Shown: one piece after another, positions 22,476-34,500 of the stretch
How the letters are laid out: the number at the start of each line of letters is the position of its first letter
Position numbering within the stretch: the first letter of the stretch is position 1
Assembly: GCA_026261815.1 (NCBI GenBank)
Contig: JAMPIT010000481.1
Span: 3,719,501-3,783,500, forward strand
From: Monarcha castaneiventris obscurior
Lineage: Eukaryota > Chordata > Aves > Passeriformes > Monarchidae
DNA length: 64,000 bases
Direction of reading: 5' to 3'
Position numbers and translations under genes: made by a program
The notes under the pieces: model-generated
Databases searched by the model: none
Seen by the model: the letters and a program-made list of their open reading frames with translations, nothing else
Told to the model about the DNA's origin: nothing

Positions 22476-23542
22476 CTGTGCTGCTTTTTCAGGATACAGT
22501 TTTAGCCCATTCAAACATTTTTCAAAGTCTCCTGGCATATTTGTAGACCCCTCTTTTCTCTGTTCTCAGAGCAAACTCAGAAGTGCCAGCTGGATGTCAC
22601 TGCTGTGACCCATCCCCTGTATTCAGGCACGGAGGAAAGGGTGACATTTTGCCCTGTTTTGACTTGTCCCACTGCTGCTGGCCAGGGCAGCCACCAAAGG
22701 CCTTGGGTTTGGCTCGACGGATCTTCTCCAGGCAACTTTCTGCCTGCTGATTTAGGGATCTAGGAGGTACTGGAACAGAAGAATCACCCAGATGTCCCAC
22801 AGCCAGAGGTGTGTACAGCTCACAGCCACATGAAGGTGTTAATGAAATGTCTGTGTAATAAAACCGTGGAGTCTGTGCACATAAATACAAGCTCCTATAA
22901 TATAAAGTTCTCCCTGACTGATCTCATGTATTGTTCCCAAAGGGAGTTCAGTGCACAATTTGGGCCTTAAAAAATTGAATATAACAAATTTATATTAATC
23001 TCTAAAGAGAAAAATCTTCTGGCAGAAACAGGAGTTTGGAGCTGTTGACTAAGGACTTTTCTACACTGGAAAGTGGACTGGAATTGCTATTGCAGGATCA
23101 GCTGTTCTGCAATGACTTACCTGACCCATGACTTTTCCAGACTAGAATATCCACACAGGGAGCTATTATGGATAGTTTATGCAGAAATAACTGTTTTGGT
23201 CACTTTTCCCACACAGAGAAATGCACAGTATCCATGCATAGCTGTAGTAAGCTTGGTTTATTTTTTACAGGAAAATACTTTTTGTCTGATATATAACATA
23301 TGGCAAAATGGGAAAGTAGAAAGGGAATTTTGAATCAGATCATGATGCAATTGATTAAGATCCTTTATTTAATTTGCTAATATAAGAGATATTATTATAA
23401 TTTACTGTGATTACTTACATACGAAGAACATCTCTACATCTGCGAGGCTATGTCCATTACAGGATGTTGCATCAGTTTAACTAAATCATTAAAAAACCCT
23501 TCATTTCTAATTAGGTCAGTGCAAAAATATTAACAAAATTAC

Positions 23543-23640
23543 TTGCTGTAGTCTTTGATTGCTGGATCTCCCATGTCAGTCATCAGCCTTCTGATAGCAT
23601 CATACTCGTTGTTAGAAAGAAATATACAATTGGTCTGTGC
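23543..23640 (-). CDS. Candidate coding exon (unconfirmed)
   Basis: Acceptor GGCTCTTGCAGAG precedes a frame reading AQTNCIFLSNNEYDAIRRLM and then TDMGDPAIKDYS; the donor is GTAATT. The composition is protein-like and there are 32 codons plus two bases. It would join in phase to 22475 and to 23731. I do not recognise a family. Confidence 0.3.
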
Positions 23641-23730
23641 CTCTGCAAGAGCCAGGCTTTTTTGGTGTTAGCACACTGATATTAGTAAACAATAAATGAA
23701 CAAGAAATAGCCATTGGCTGCCAGCTGTAC

Positions 23731-23814
23731 CTCTGCTAGGTTCAGAATTCCTGTTTGTGCCTTAGGAACAGATGGATGACAAGTGGGTCTAGCACTTGTT
23801 AGCAGCGTTCCTTT
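23731..23814 (-). CDS. Candidate coding exon (unconfirmed)
   Basis: Acceptor CAGATTTTCAG and donor GAG/GTACAG bound 28 codons reading SARPTCHPSVPKAQTGILNL. Phase 0 at both ends lets it join the segment at 23640-23543. This is weak evidence by itself because short open segments with AG/GT ends are common by chance. Confidence 0.2.
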
Positions 23815-25619
23815 CTGAAAATCTGATGTAGTGTTAATTTATTACTTCAACGTTTTTCTGCATGTTCTCTATTCTGTCATATTACAGGGTCTCTCATGCC
23901 TTGCACTGGAATGCTTCCATGTTTGGATCCATTCATGAGGCGTTTTGGGTGCCAGGAATGCAAGATTGGGACCCTAACATGTCAAGAAGAAATAAAAAAT
24001 ACAGAAATGCCATTGCTGAAGATGCTATCAGCCATGCATTAGTCCTACGAAAAGAAAATCTATAGCTTTCTTTATAAATTAAACTGAAGCTTATCTTTTA
24101 GCCCTTTAGTGATGTTTAGTACTTCATTAGAAGTAAAATTAACATGCTCATCAACCAGTCCAAATTCTTAGGTGGTGTGGAGAGCTGGATGAGATCATAT
24201 CCTCAGCAAAATTATGGAATGCTAGGAAGCAAATCAGGAGAGCCAATTCCTAACTCTCACTTTAACGATGGGGTGCCTCATGTTAGTCATGAAATGTAAG
24301 CAAATAATAGGTGTTGCTGAACAGCTGCTCTTACACTATATTGGCTCTTCTCTCTGAAAGAGTCAAGCAGGAGAGAACTGCTCCTTTAAGTTTTAAATAC
24401 ATTGATTTTCTACATACTTCAGCTGTTTTGTGGTGGCCAATACATCAAAATCTTCATTTTTTGAATATATTTTGAGAAACCAGGGCATAGCCTTCAAATT
24501 CAGAGACTGGAGAAGGATGACAGACCAGATTTTTGTGACACTCTGCTCCCATCTTTTCATTTCAGTGGTGTTCATCACTCAGGAACTTGTTTCACTTTCA
24601 TATTTCCCTTATTCTCCTGGTGTGGAGAGGAAAACAACACAAGACAAACCAAAGAGGTCACCGTGCTCCTATCAGAGGTGTGTAATCACTGATATTGTAT
24701 TATAAATTTCAAAAAATTATACACAACCCAATATTTACAGAGATTCAAACTGATTTCCAATCCTAGTGGAAAACTTGATTCATAAGTTCTGTAGTGTCTG
24801 CTTTAAAAGAAATGTTCTTGCAGAATGTAAAAGAATATGTAGTCATTATCCTCATTTATGTTAATTTTCTGCTATTATGGGGTAACAGCAACGGTCTTGG
24901 TTTTTTCTTCTGTGTTGCAAATCATTCAGTTTTCTACTGGAGAGCTAAACTGAAAGTGAACTTTTACTCTGAAATGATACACTTCGGTGTTTTATATGGC
25001 ACACTTGTAATAAACATTAAATTATATACTGTGATGCTAAAGCACTGTAATAAAAGTACTTGCTGCTGAGTGCTTGAGAAATTATGAAACAATTGTTTTC
25101 AAGTTTTCATAACTGTAAAATCCCCAAATGGACTTGATATTGGAGAGACATTTCTGTGCAGCACAAATGCATTTTTTAACCATAATTTTCAAAAGAAAAA
25201 CCTGTAGGTTTTGCCAACTGACCTCCAAGGTAGAGCCTTGCCCATAAATGCAGCGAGGCAGATTGGTGCTAACAATATGTGAAGTTCATCTTCGTACTCC
25301 ATTCATTCTCACTTCATTACTGGCAAGATTAGTAATAGCCAATTTGCATTGATTTATACCAGCTATTTACAGTCCCCAGGGCACAGAAGTTATTCATCCA
25401 TGGAAAAACCTGTCCCACTCTCCTTTTTTCTAGTCATGCCTCTATCTATGTGGTAATAGAGGGATGGAGTTTATGCCTCTGCTGTGTCCTGCACAGAAGC
25501 CAATGCCTCCAAAGCCAAGTACAACAGAAAAATATGGCTTTGCCAATAGCCAGGATGGTGACCTAAAGATTATGATGAGAAAAAGGTTGAAGTTCTCAAG
25601 CCCTCTTTTACACTGATTT

Positions 25620-26060
25620 GAACAGGCACAACAAGCTCCCAGACATCTCTGTGCACCAATTTGGCAAGGAAAAGGGCAGTGGTGGAGCAGAGCAGGGACC
25701 TGGCAGTGAAGCTGGACAAACTCAGATAGATGGGGCTGGTTATGCTGTGCCCAGTTTTGGCTCCCCCAATCCAAGAGCAGTGTGGAGAATCAACAGGAGT
25801 TTCAGCAGAAGGTGCTGGGGTACTCTGTGCCGAGAGCACAGGACCTAAATGGTGAGACTGAGGGTGCTGGGCTTATTTGTCCTGGCAAAACAGAGGCCAG
25901 AGACTGGTCTCTGCCTGCACAGCAGTCACAGAGATGACAGCCAAGTTCTGGGTAGGTAGTGTCATAACACAGAACAAGGAGCAATGGCCATAAATCACAG
26001 TGTGGGAGGTTCAGTTGAAAATTAGGAAAAAATGTTACTCATTTTGGAGGCATTCTTTGA
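25620..26060 (+). mobile_element. Degenerate CR1-like LINE fragment
   Basis: The segment follows the 3' part of avian CR1 elements in order: an ACTGAGGGTGCTGGGCTT block near 25857, a degraded middle, then TGGGAGGTTCAG near 26006 and a TTAGGAAAAAATG block near 26021. The copy is heavily diverged, with no intact reverse-transcriptase frame. Judged by eye against the family's known pattern; boundaries are approximate. Confidence 0.6.
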
Positions 26061-29000
26061 AAAGCAAAAACAAAACCCCCTCAAAAACTACGAAAGCAAC
26101 ATCCAAGCATGAGTACAGCTGAAGAAACTTAATAGAAAATAAAAATTGCCATCCTCTGGTTTCTTACTGTTTCAGATATCTCCTACCTTTAATAGTATAC
26201 AAATTACAGTGTTGCACACATTTATTCATACAGGCATGTTACATACATATGTTCCCTGGTTTTGTTTAAAATTCTTCGTGAGCAATTAGTAGTTGACAGA
26301 ATGCCATTTCTTGTTGAGGAGCGAATTCTTTTTGTACAAGTAAACCCCAATAGTGCCTAATTTGCAATGCAATATCGACTATCATCTCTGAATCAAAAAT
26401 TAGTTCTTCACAATGCATCCATTCAATTGTTTGGGCACTATTGCATCACTGTGTCCAATGGGATTAAAAAGAAAAGTTGGAAAAAAACTGTATTGAGAGG
26501 AAACTGCAAAACTCCATTGGTCCAAACATTATGAGCATGCTAATTAACTAGCAGCAGTTACTTGAATAATCAAGACAGGTTTTCTCTTGTATTTATTACC
26601 TGCACTTTCAGGTATTTGTTACATCAGCTGTGATATTTATCTAAGCATTGGTTTAGAACACCAGGTATGTGCAAGGGTAAAGGGGTTAATTTTGATCACT
26701 CAAACTGCAGATATTCTATTTAAAGCACTTTGTGACACCGGCGAGTTTTCACCTTTCCCTCAGGATTTTAAATCCACTAGCACTTTTCAGATGGCTTATA
26801 GCAATTTTAGTGCTTCCCAAACACAGTTCCAGCCATTCAGCTGTTCAGTACCCACTGAGAAAATTGGTTTCCTTTCCTTTGCAGCTTTTCAGTTTCCACA
26901 GACCAGTGGTTAATATTTTCAATACAGACTCTCTATTCAAGAAACACTAAATGTTTACAACGTGGGTGTAATTAATTATCTCTACAGTGTTAAAACCCAA
27001 GACATGGATTTGCCTACAGGCAAACTTAGCCTTTCTGACCATTTGATTGCTGCCTGCACAGAAAATTTGCCATGGTAAAGATAACGTCCGGAGATACATA
27101 AATATAGATTTATGCTTTATCACATTGATTAGTGTTTGAAAGCCATTCCTGAGAGTTCACCCCTGTTGTACCGAATCCATCAGTTTGGATCTGATTTAAC
27201 AATGTCTCTGTGCTTCAGTGTACTGCTGCAAGGACTCATGAATCCTCACATAAATTTTCTTGATGAGAGAAGCTTTTGTATGAACTTCTTAAAACAGTTG
27301 GCAACAAAATATAAGAAACCTCTACCACACTTCACTGGATTGGATTAGGGATGAAAAAGTAAGAGGAGAACAAACACCACAACACTTTGTAGTCCTGTTT
27401 GACAACTAAGGGATAAATTGCATCCTGCCTTCTATTCTTAATAAAAAGCATAAGACCCATAATACTTGCTAATCCAAAGTCCACCTAGACTAATATTCTC
27501 CTTCTGACAGCAAAAAATACTGGACATCATGAGAAGAGTACAAAAAAAAGTGTCTAGTGATGCATTCCCAGCATATTTATGACTCAAAGACTTCTGGAAT
27601 AAGTGGGGGGACTTCATATTCAAGGACTTCTGGTGGTGTCTTTTTATTCATCAATTTTTTTTTCAATGGATTTCATGCACATTTTTAACTTAACGCGGCC
27701 TGTGACAGGGAGTTCCACAGATTAACTACTCACTCTCAGAGATGTGTGTCCTTGAACTTGCCATCCCCTAATTAGTTATGATGCTCCTTACTTATGATGT
27801 TTAACAAGACAGTGAATAATCAGCCTTTTTCCACCTTTGCCACACCATTAGGTTGAGGTTTTGGTGGGTTTTTTCAGATTTTTAACATATCTCCACACTG
27901 CTTCCCCTGACTCCTATTGTCATGGACTAGGGAAGGAAGAAAAGGAAAAAAAAAAGAAAGAAAAGAGGGTGAAAATGGGAAAAAAGACAGAACTACTTAG
28001 GAGCCTGAACCAAGATGGAGGGAATTTAGTGCTCAGGATGGTTGCCTCTCAATCTGGGGCAGAGAGTAAGAGCAGGAAAATAGGCTGGGCTCAAACACAG
28101 AGAAAGGAGAGTGGAAATCCCCAAATGACAGGAACAGGTGACAGCTCCAGGCAAGACCCTCTGTCTTGTTTTGATGATAAAAGTATTGAGGTTCAGAAGG
28201 AATTTCGACCATCAAAACTTGGCTGGAAGCTACACACTTTCTGTATTCCTTCCTTTCCCCCCTGTATGTCAGGTTTAAAATCAAAAAGAAAAAATAGAGT
28301 TGTAAATTCCTTAACATCTGGGCGTACACAGGCAGGTTTTACTTCCTTTATATCCCTGCAGTCCCACTAATATTTCAGCCCATGAGAACCTGAGATCATA
28401 ATTTGTCTTCAAGGAAATTCAATGTACTGTAGTACACTAAGGAGATACACCATCTTTTCTCACCACTGGAGGGAACATTTTTGCCCTAGCTTGACAAAGA
28501 ACTTGGGTGTCATTAAGATAAAATAGATTATGGAGAATTTGATATACGTGTAAATGCTTCCAGATATTTAATCAATGGGGAAGCAGTGGAACAGGTTTAG
28601 GCAGCCTACAGGTTGATGACCTGTTCTGATAAAACTTGGCTGGACTATTGAAGTCATTCAATATCCATCCCTGCTACAGTTTCTCATGGCCAGCTACTTA
28701 CATGGAGCACAGATTCCTGATTTTATTACCTTTTAACTTGCCACCCTCATACAGGTTATTGCAATAGGATATAAGAAAGTGATCTGAAAGCAACATTGAA
28801 GGTTTACCTGTCCAAAAAGACCGCCAAAAAACCTCAACAAAAAACAGACCCCCCAAAAAATGCTCAAAAAACCCCCAACAACAAAACCAAACCAAACCAT
28901 TATATATCCAGACTGGGATGGAGAGGAGGAAACTGTAAGAAATATTGGCTATGAGTCTAACTATATGCATAGACATGAAAACTTGGCTGCCCACTCTATG

Positions 29001-31540
29001 AGCTAAAAGGTTGGATAGTAACAGTGCTCTAGAAAAGATTGAACCCTGGGGCTTACTGTGAGGCAGTGATGGATTTAATGGGCTGGGTGTGTCTAGAGGC
29101 AATGAAGGAGATTCTTCTCAGGACGTGCCTGCACTTGAAACTGTGTGGGGTTTGTGGATCTCTGTTAAATGATTTGAAAAAACTATTGTGTGATCAATGA
29201 CACACACACACCTCCTCACAACGCTGCCCTGCACGCAGGATACTCTTATTTCTGTCCTTACAGTTCCTCCTGCAATCACAACAGGCTTTTTCGGAGCTTA
29301 GTTTGATTTCTTATCTTGTTTAAACTCCTTTAGTGTTTTGCATTATTTACCTCATGTTCAGCTGGGAACCATTTCACCCCTTTCCTGTTACAAATAGAAA
29401 GAAACCTGGCAGATTAGAGTGCAACTGAAACAAAAATGCCCAGTGCAAAGGCTAATGCTATGGTTTTGCCTCTGAGCAGCAGGCTGCATTAAAAAGCACA
29501 TTTCCATTTACGCAACAGAAGATTTTGTTAGTCAATAAATCCCTGCAATCTCAGAGGAAAGAATTAATCTTACATAATTGGAGTTTTGTTTCAGGAAATG
29601 AATTTATACTAAGAGATTCAATCTCTTAATTAAAAAGATTTAGTGTGTTTGTGTTCCACTTAGCAGTTTTATTTGTTCTTTAATTTGCAGGAATCCATAC
29701 TGGGAAATAATTGAATGAAAATGCCAAGAGGAAAGGGATGTGCATACCAGGTCTGCGTGCAGACAAGAACCAGGATCTCTTGAGCTATGCTACTAGTTTT
29801 GACTGTTAAAGACCTCAGAAAATCTCTACATATGGCAGTTGTCTGTGTGTAAAATGAAATTCAGCAGTGGGTTATCTCACAAGGCTGCTGTTAGGGCCAG
29901 AATCCAAGGAAGGAGCAGTTGGTAAATGCACTACTGGTATTACCAATGTAACAAAATCAAAGAGAGCAGGATAAGATTTCTCAGGTGGGAAACACTGCCT
30001 TAACAAGAGCCTTTTTCAAATGTCTTCCTCTCCTGACAAAAGATGAGGAAATTACTCGTAAATGTATTAAATTGTGTTACATGAGGGGAAAAAACCAAGC
30101 TGCCATTTTATATTCTGCCAAGAGGAGAAAACCAGCATCGAGCTGTACTAGGTACAAAAATGTCTGTATATTGAGATTGATCCTGTGTCGAGCTTGTGCC
30201 CCAGTGTGGGAATTTCGTTTGTAAAAGAGCTGTTGGGATTGTTCTGCAGAGGCCATCCAAGCCTACGGACCCCCCTGCCCTTCCCAGGAGCTCTGGCTGC
30301 TTGGCTTAATCTTTGTGGCTGTGAAGTCTGGAAAGCGTTCACAGAGGAGCAACAGGATCAGAATTCCCCTCTCATCTTTTGTCGCAGGAAAAAAAAATGG
30401 TTTCATTCAGTCCTCTAAAAACTGGACTGGACCACAAACAAACCCATGTTACACTCATAAAACCATTGCCTTCCTAACTACTGGAATTAAAATTTTTAAA
30501 CTTGCTGTTTTCAACCAAATATACCAAATGTCTTTTAGACCTAATTAAAAATTACTCTGGAACTGTCATTTGTTATGACTTAAATATGTCTTCCATAAGT
30601 TTGACTTTAGCTTCCATTGAAAACTGATGTAAGGAACCCTCACCCACGGACACAGGCATATATTTCATCCAACCCACCACTACCAGTTCCAGGTCATGCT
30701 GATTAATGCTTTTCACATAAACACACTTCTTATTTCAAATGTTAATGCCTGCTTAGTGCAAGGTGAAAGTCTATCCAACATAGAATCCCTTAAGAGTGTT
30801 AATTAAACAGGACAATAATAATCCACTGGTGATTTATAGTGAGGTGGATTACTAGTGCATAGTGGTTGGTCTGATAGGCATTTATTGCCTACTTAACCAT
30901 TTAAGTATAACAAAAAAAAAATCATTGTGGGACAAAAGGTGATGAATGTTTCTGCTAAAACAGTCCATTAAGATGATTCATTAACATTACAAAGAGGTCT
31001 GCAGCCTCTGTGCCACTTGGAGCCTTTAAAAGTCTGGGAAAGTGAGAGGCATTACCATAGGAAATGCTTTATGCTAAATGTGCGCTGATAGAATCTAAAG
31101 TCCACTTTCTGCAGATAACATCACTTTTTACATTTTGCACTACAAGGTCTAAGGATGCTTTGTACTTCTCAATTCCTCGAGAATGTGTCTTCCTAACAGA
31201 GGAGAGGAGCAATAAAAGTCCCAATGCTCTGGCACACATTCGCGTCCCTCACACTTCCCTTTGAACTGATGGGCCTGGAATGCTGAATCGCTGGTTACAC
31301 CACTGCGGAATGACATGGGAGCCATGAGTTATAGTCACAACAGCTACAGCTTTATTAAATGCACACCAAATAAAGCTCCTATAATGATCTTTTCAGGTCA
31401 AATAACAGCAGATGCCTGCTGTGTAGCAGCAAGGCGGGGTACCAGCCCCAACTGCTACAGGAATGGTAGGAGGGTTAAATCAGCGTGTAAATGTATCCAA
31501 AATAGCAAAATAAAGTCTTCAGTATTTTCCTAACAAATTA
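26061..31540. other. Intergenic DNA, no supported gene
   Basis: Only scattered short frames are seen. A minus-strand frame at 26266-26418 and a plus-strand frame at 27136-27348 look protein-like but have no recognised family. An A/C-rich low-complexity tract lies at 28809-28899. Confidence 0.6.
28809..28899. repeat. A/C-rich low-complexity tract
   Basis: The tract is made of runs of AAAAAC and CCCCCAAAAA with little else. It is a simple-sequence stretch of about 90 bases. Confidence 0.75.
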
Positions 31541-34500
31541 TTCCCTGAAAGTGGAGCTAATGAAGCTTGGTTCTTTATGGATTTATGTTGCAGCTCTTGC
31601 ACCTCCCTCTTGGAATAACCCCAGCTGTCCTCCACCATATCCCACTCCAATCCCTCCAGCCCCCTTCACCCCTCCAAGCTCTCAGCTCCCCCCTGCAAGA
31701 TCATTCGGGCTCCCTCATTCCCTGGGGAATACCGTGGCATGCCTTGGCATCTTCTCCTAGCCATTCCTTGACTTTTGTTTTTGATTTGGCAGCTGAATGA
31801 AGCAGTGTTTTCACCAAGGAATATCAGAGCAATGTGCAAACCAGTCGAGAGACTTGCTGCTGTCAAACACAATGAACAATTGCTGAACTCTCCCTTCTTC
31901 CTCAGTGGGAGCATTAATAAGGATTCCTTCCTCTCCTCAGGTGCTAATTCTTGTGAAACTGGTAAGGACAACTGGTAAGTGTCTCCAAATCATCTACATA
32001 ACCTGTGACAAATGTGTCAGCATCTTGGAAACTGGGTCAGACAAATAATTAGATTGTGTAAGTGATTTCCCTAGGGAACCAGACTGAGGTGTGATAGGAT
32101 CTGCACTGACCAGAAGTCAGTAGAATCTTGTTTGTAGTGGGTGCAGCACCTGTCCAGACTACCTGCACGGTCTCAAAAACAAGCTGGACCAGGTTCTAGG
32201 AACACAACAAGACACTTGCACCAGATCTAATAAATTCTGCCTCTCAGTAGATAATTACCCTGTTTTATTTCTCAGTCAGCGAATTAGCACAGCTACACCA
32301 AATCCTGGGCTGGAGATGACTTAGATAGATTTGTTGTCTCTGCATGGTGTGAATTTTCACTTCTAGATACTCCAGTTAAAAGGGAAACATTACAGATACT
32401 GAATCTGGACAAGGGAATGGAGCTGAGGGACATATGTGACATCAAACACATCAAACATAGCTCCCCCCAGTACTGTTCAATATCCTCTAACTGCTTGGGG
32501 AGTTGGGCAGGCAACATTTAATTCCTGGTGACAAATATATTTCCACTTGATTCTTCTAGGAAGCAAGGCACTGACCACATTCTTGATCTGTGACCAGGCT
32601 TTATTACAAAGTGTCCTGCACTGCACCCACCTCATCTACAGAAATGGGATAACTGTTTCCAAGCAGGGCCATTAGCCCAGTAATCCAAAAACCAGTCTCA
32701 GACATGGTAAACACCTTTCAGATGAGCTATGCTGATTAGTGAACGGAGAATGCTGAGGCACGGAGCTGTGTGCTGTTGAAACCCATGCTCCCCACCTCTG
32801 CAAAAGCTTTGGAATCCCCCGGGACACTTGCAAGTCTCGGTTCTTAGTCAATAATGCCCAAGGGAGCCCAGCACTGGGGAAGTGCCTTTGTGGGAGGATC
32901 AGGCCTGGGTGTAAGGCAGACGCAGGAAGGAAGGAACACAAAACAGTGGGAGGCTGGCAGGAGCACAGGCTAAACCAGAAAGAGAAGCTGAACATGTGTG
33001 TCCAGTGGCTTGATGTGAGATTTGGAGTGGGAACAAGGATGAAAGGATTGGATCGAAACATCCATGTTTGCAAAGCAAAGGAGAAGGGTTGAAATTTCAG
33101 CCTTTCAACGTGTTTTCTGATTTTTTTCCCCCCATACACTGAATTTAATTAATTTCAGTAATAGCTGAGAGACAGTGATCAACATCTTTTTATATTTTAC
33201 TCTAGATATTCCTCACAAAGTTCCCACAAATTTATCTGCCAAATTTCATCACCCCAAACCACGCTTCACTTATGATCTCTTCTTCAACTTACAAAAATAC
33301 TGAAGGTAAACACTTCACATTCGTCAAGTACAGAGAAAGATCTCACCTCAGAAAAGCTGGTTGAGAATTTTTGGACAAAGTGCTTTTTTCCATCAGAAAA
33401 TGCTAACTTGCAAAAATGTCATTTTTTAAAGTAATGTGCTGATTTCCATGGAAATACAGTTAGGTAGGTACTGATATTTCCATGAGAAAAATCTGTTCTG
33501 AATGAGAATGAAGCAGAAATGTGGGTGGTGCTTTATTAGACTCCCAAAGTCAGAATAATACCCAAATATGTGCTAGCACCCTACCAAACTCAACAGAATA
33601 ACTGTCTATTCTCCATGCAGATACTTTATTTTGTTTGAAAAAATAAAAATAAAATTCCCCAGGCTGAAGAGAAACTGTCTGATGAAACAGCTGGTGACTA
33701 AGTCTCACCTAAGAAGTGCAGGACTCCAAGCAAGCTCTTTTTCAACCCACTACAGAGCCCAAATTTCAGCCTGACAAAAGTAATGTTGAAAACATTATGT
33801 CAAATGTCTGCTCCAAATCCCATAAAGCACTCCTTGGACAGGGCCCAAGTAAATACCCTAGCCACTGGATGTTGGCTATTCTGGGATGTCTCATTCTTTC
33901 TATTCATGTTTTGTTTTTTAAATCATTCTGTGACAAATCTAAAACAAATGTCAAAACCGTTAATTTTTTTATACACTAAATTTTTTTTTCTGTTTCTGGA
34001 CAACTCTAATTCTCAGTGCACCACCCTTAACTCTTCAGTTCATTTCTTCTCTTATAACTTGGTCCAACTTGCTGGCCTTTAGAAGGGTGAGAGACACTTA
34101 GCCCTTGCATAGGGAAAATTAATTTGATTTGTGCATTCTGTATTGTCCTAGATCACTGATTTTTAAAATTACTTCACAGGCCTTTGGGGCCCATGAGCTG
34201 CTTTTACAGGGATCCAAAAAGGTAAATAAGACACATTGCTTTGGCATGACATAAAGAATTGGCTGCCACCAAATTAGAAAATATTAAAGATCACTGCTTT
34301 ATACAAATATACCTGTGTCCTACTGCTCTTAGTATAGGTTGAAAGCTTGCAATAAGCTTTTATTTGCACAGGGATAAAAAAACTATTAACATTATTAAAA
34401 ACTAAGTGAATCACAACATTTTTTGGAAGAGAGTAGGAAGAATACTTTGGCTTAGGAGATACATGTATAACCACATCCATCACTTTCAAGAGAAAGCAAT

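Noticed and set aside
22597..22770. Minus-strand segment reading SLNQQAESCLEKIRRAKPKA after a good acceptor
   Set aside because: The acceptor TCTTCTGTTCCAG is attractive, but no usable donor follows and its phase does not match the neighbouring candidates.
32672..33139. 155-codon minus-strand frame in the intergenic region
   Set aside because: Low-complexity S/F/P/L composition with no domain or splice support.
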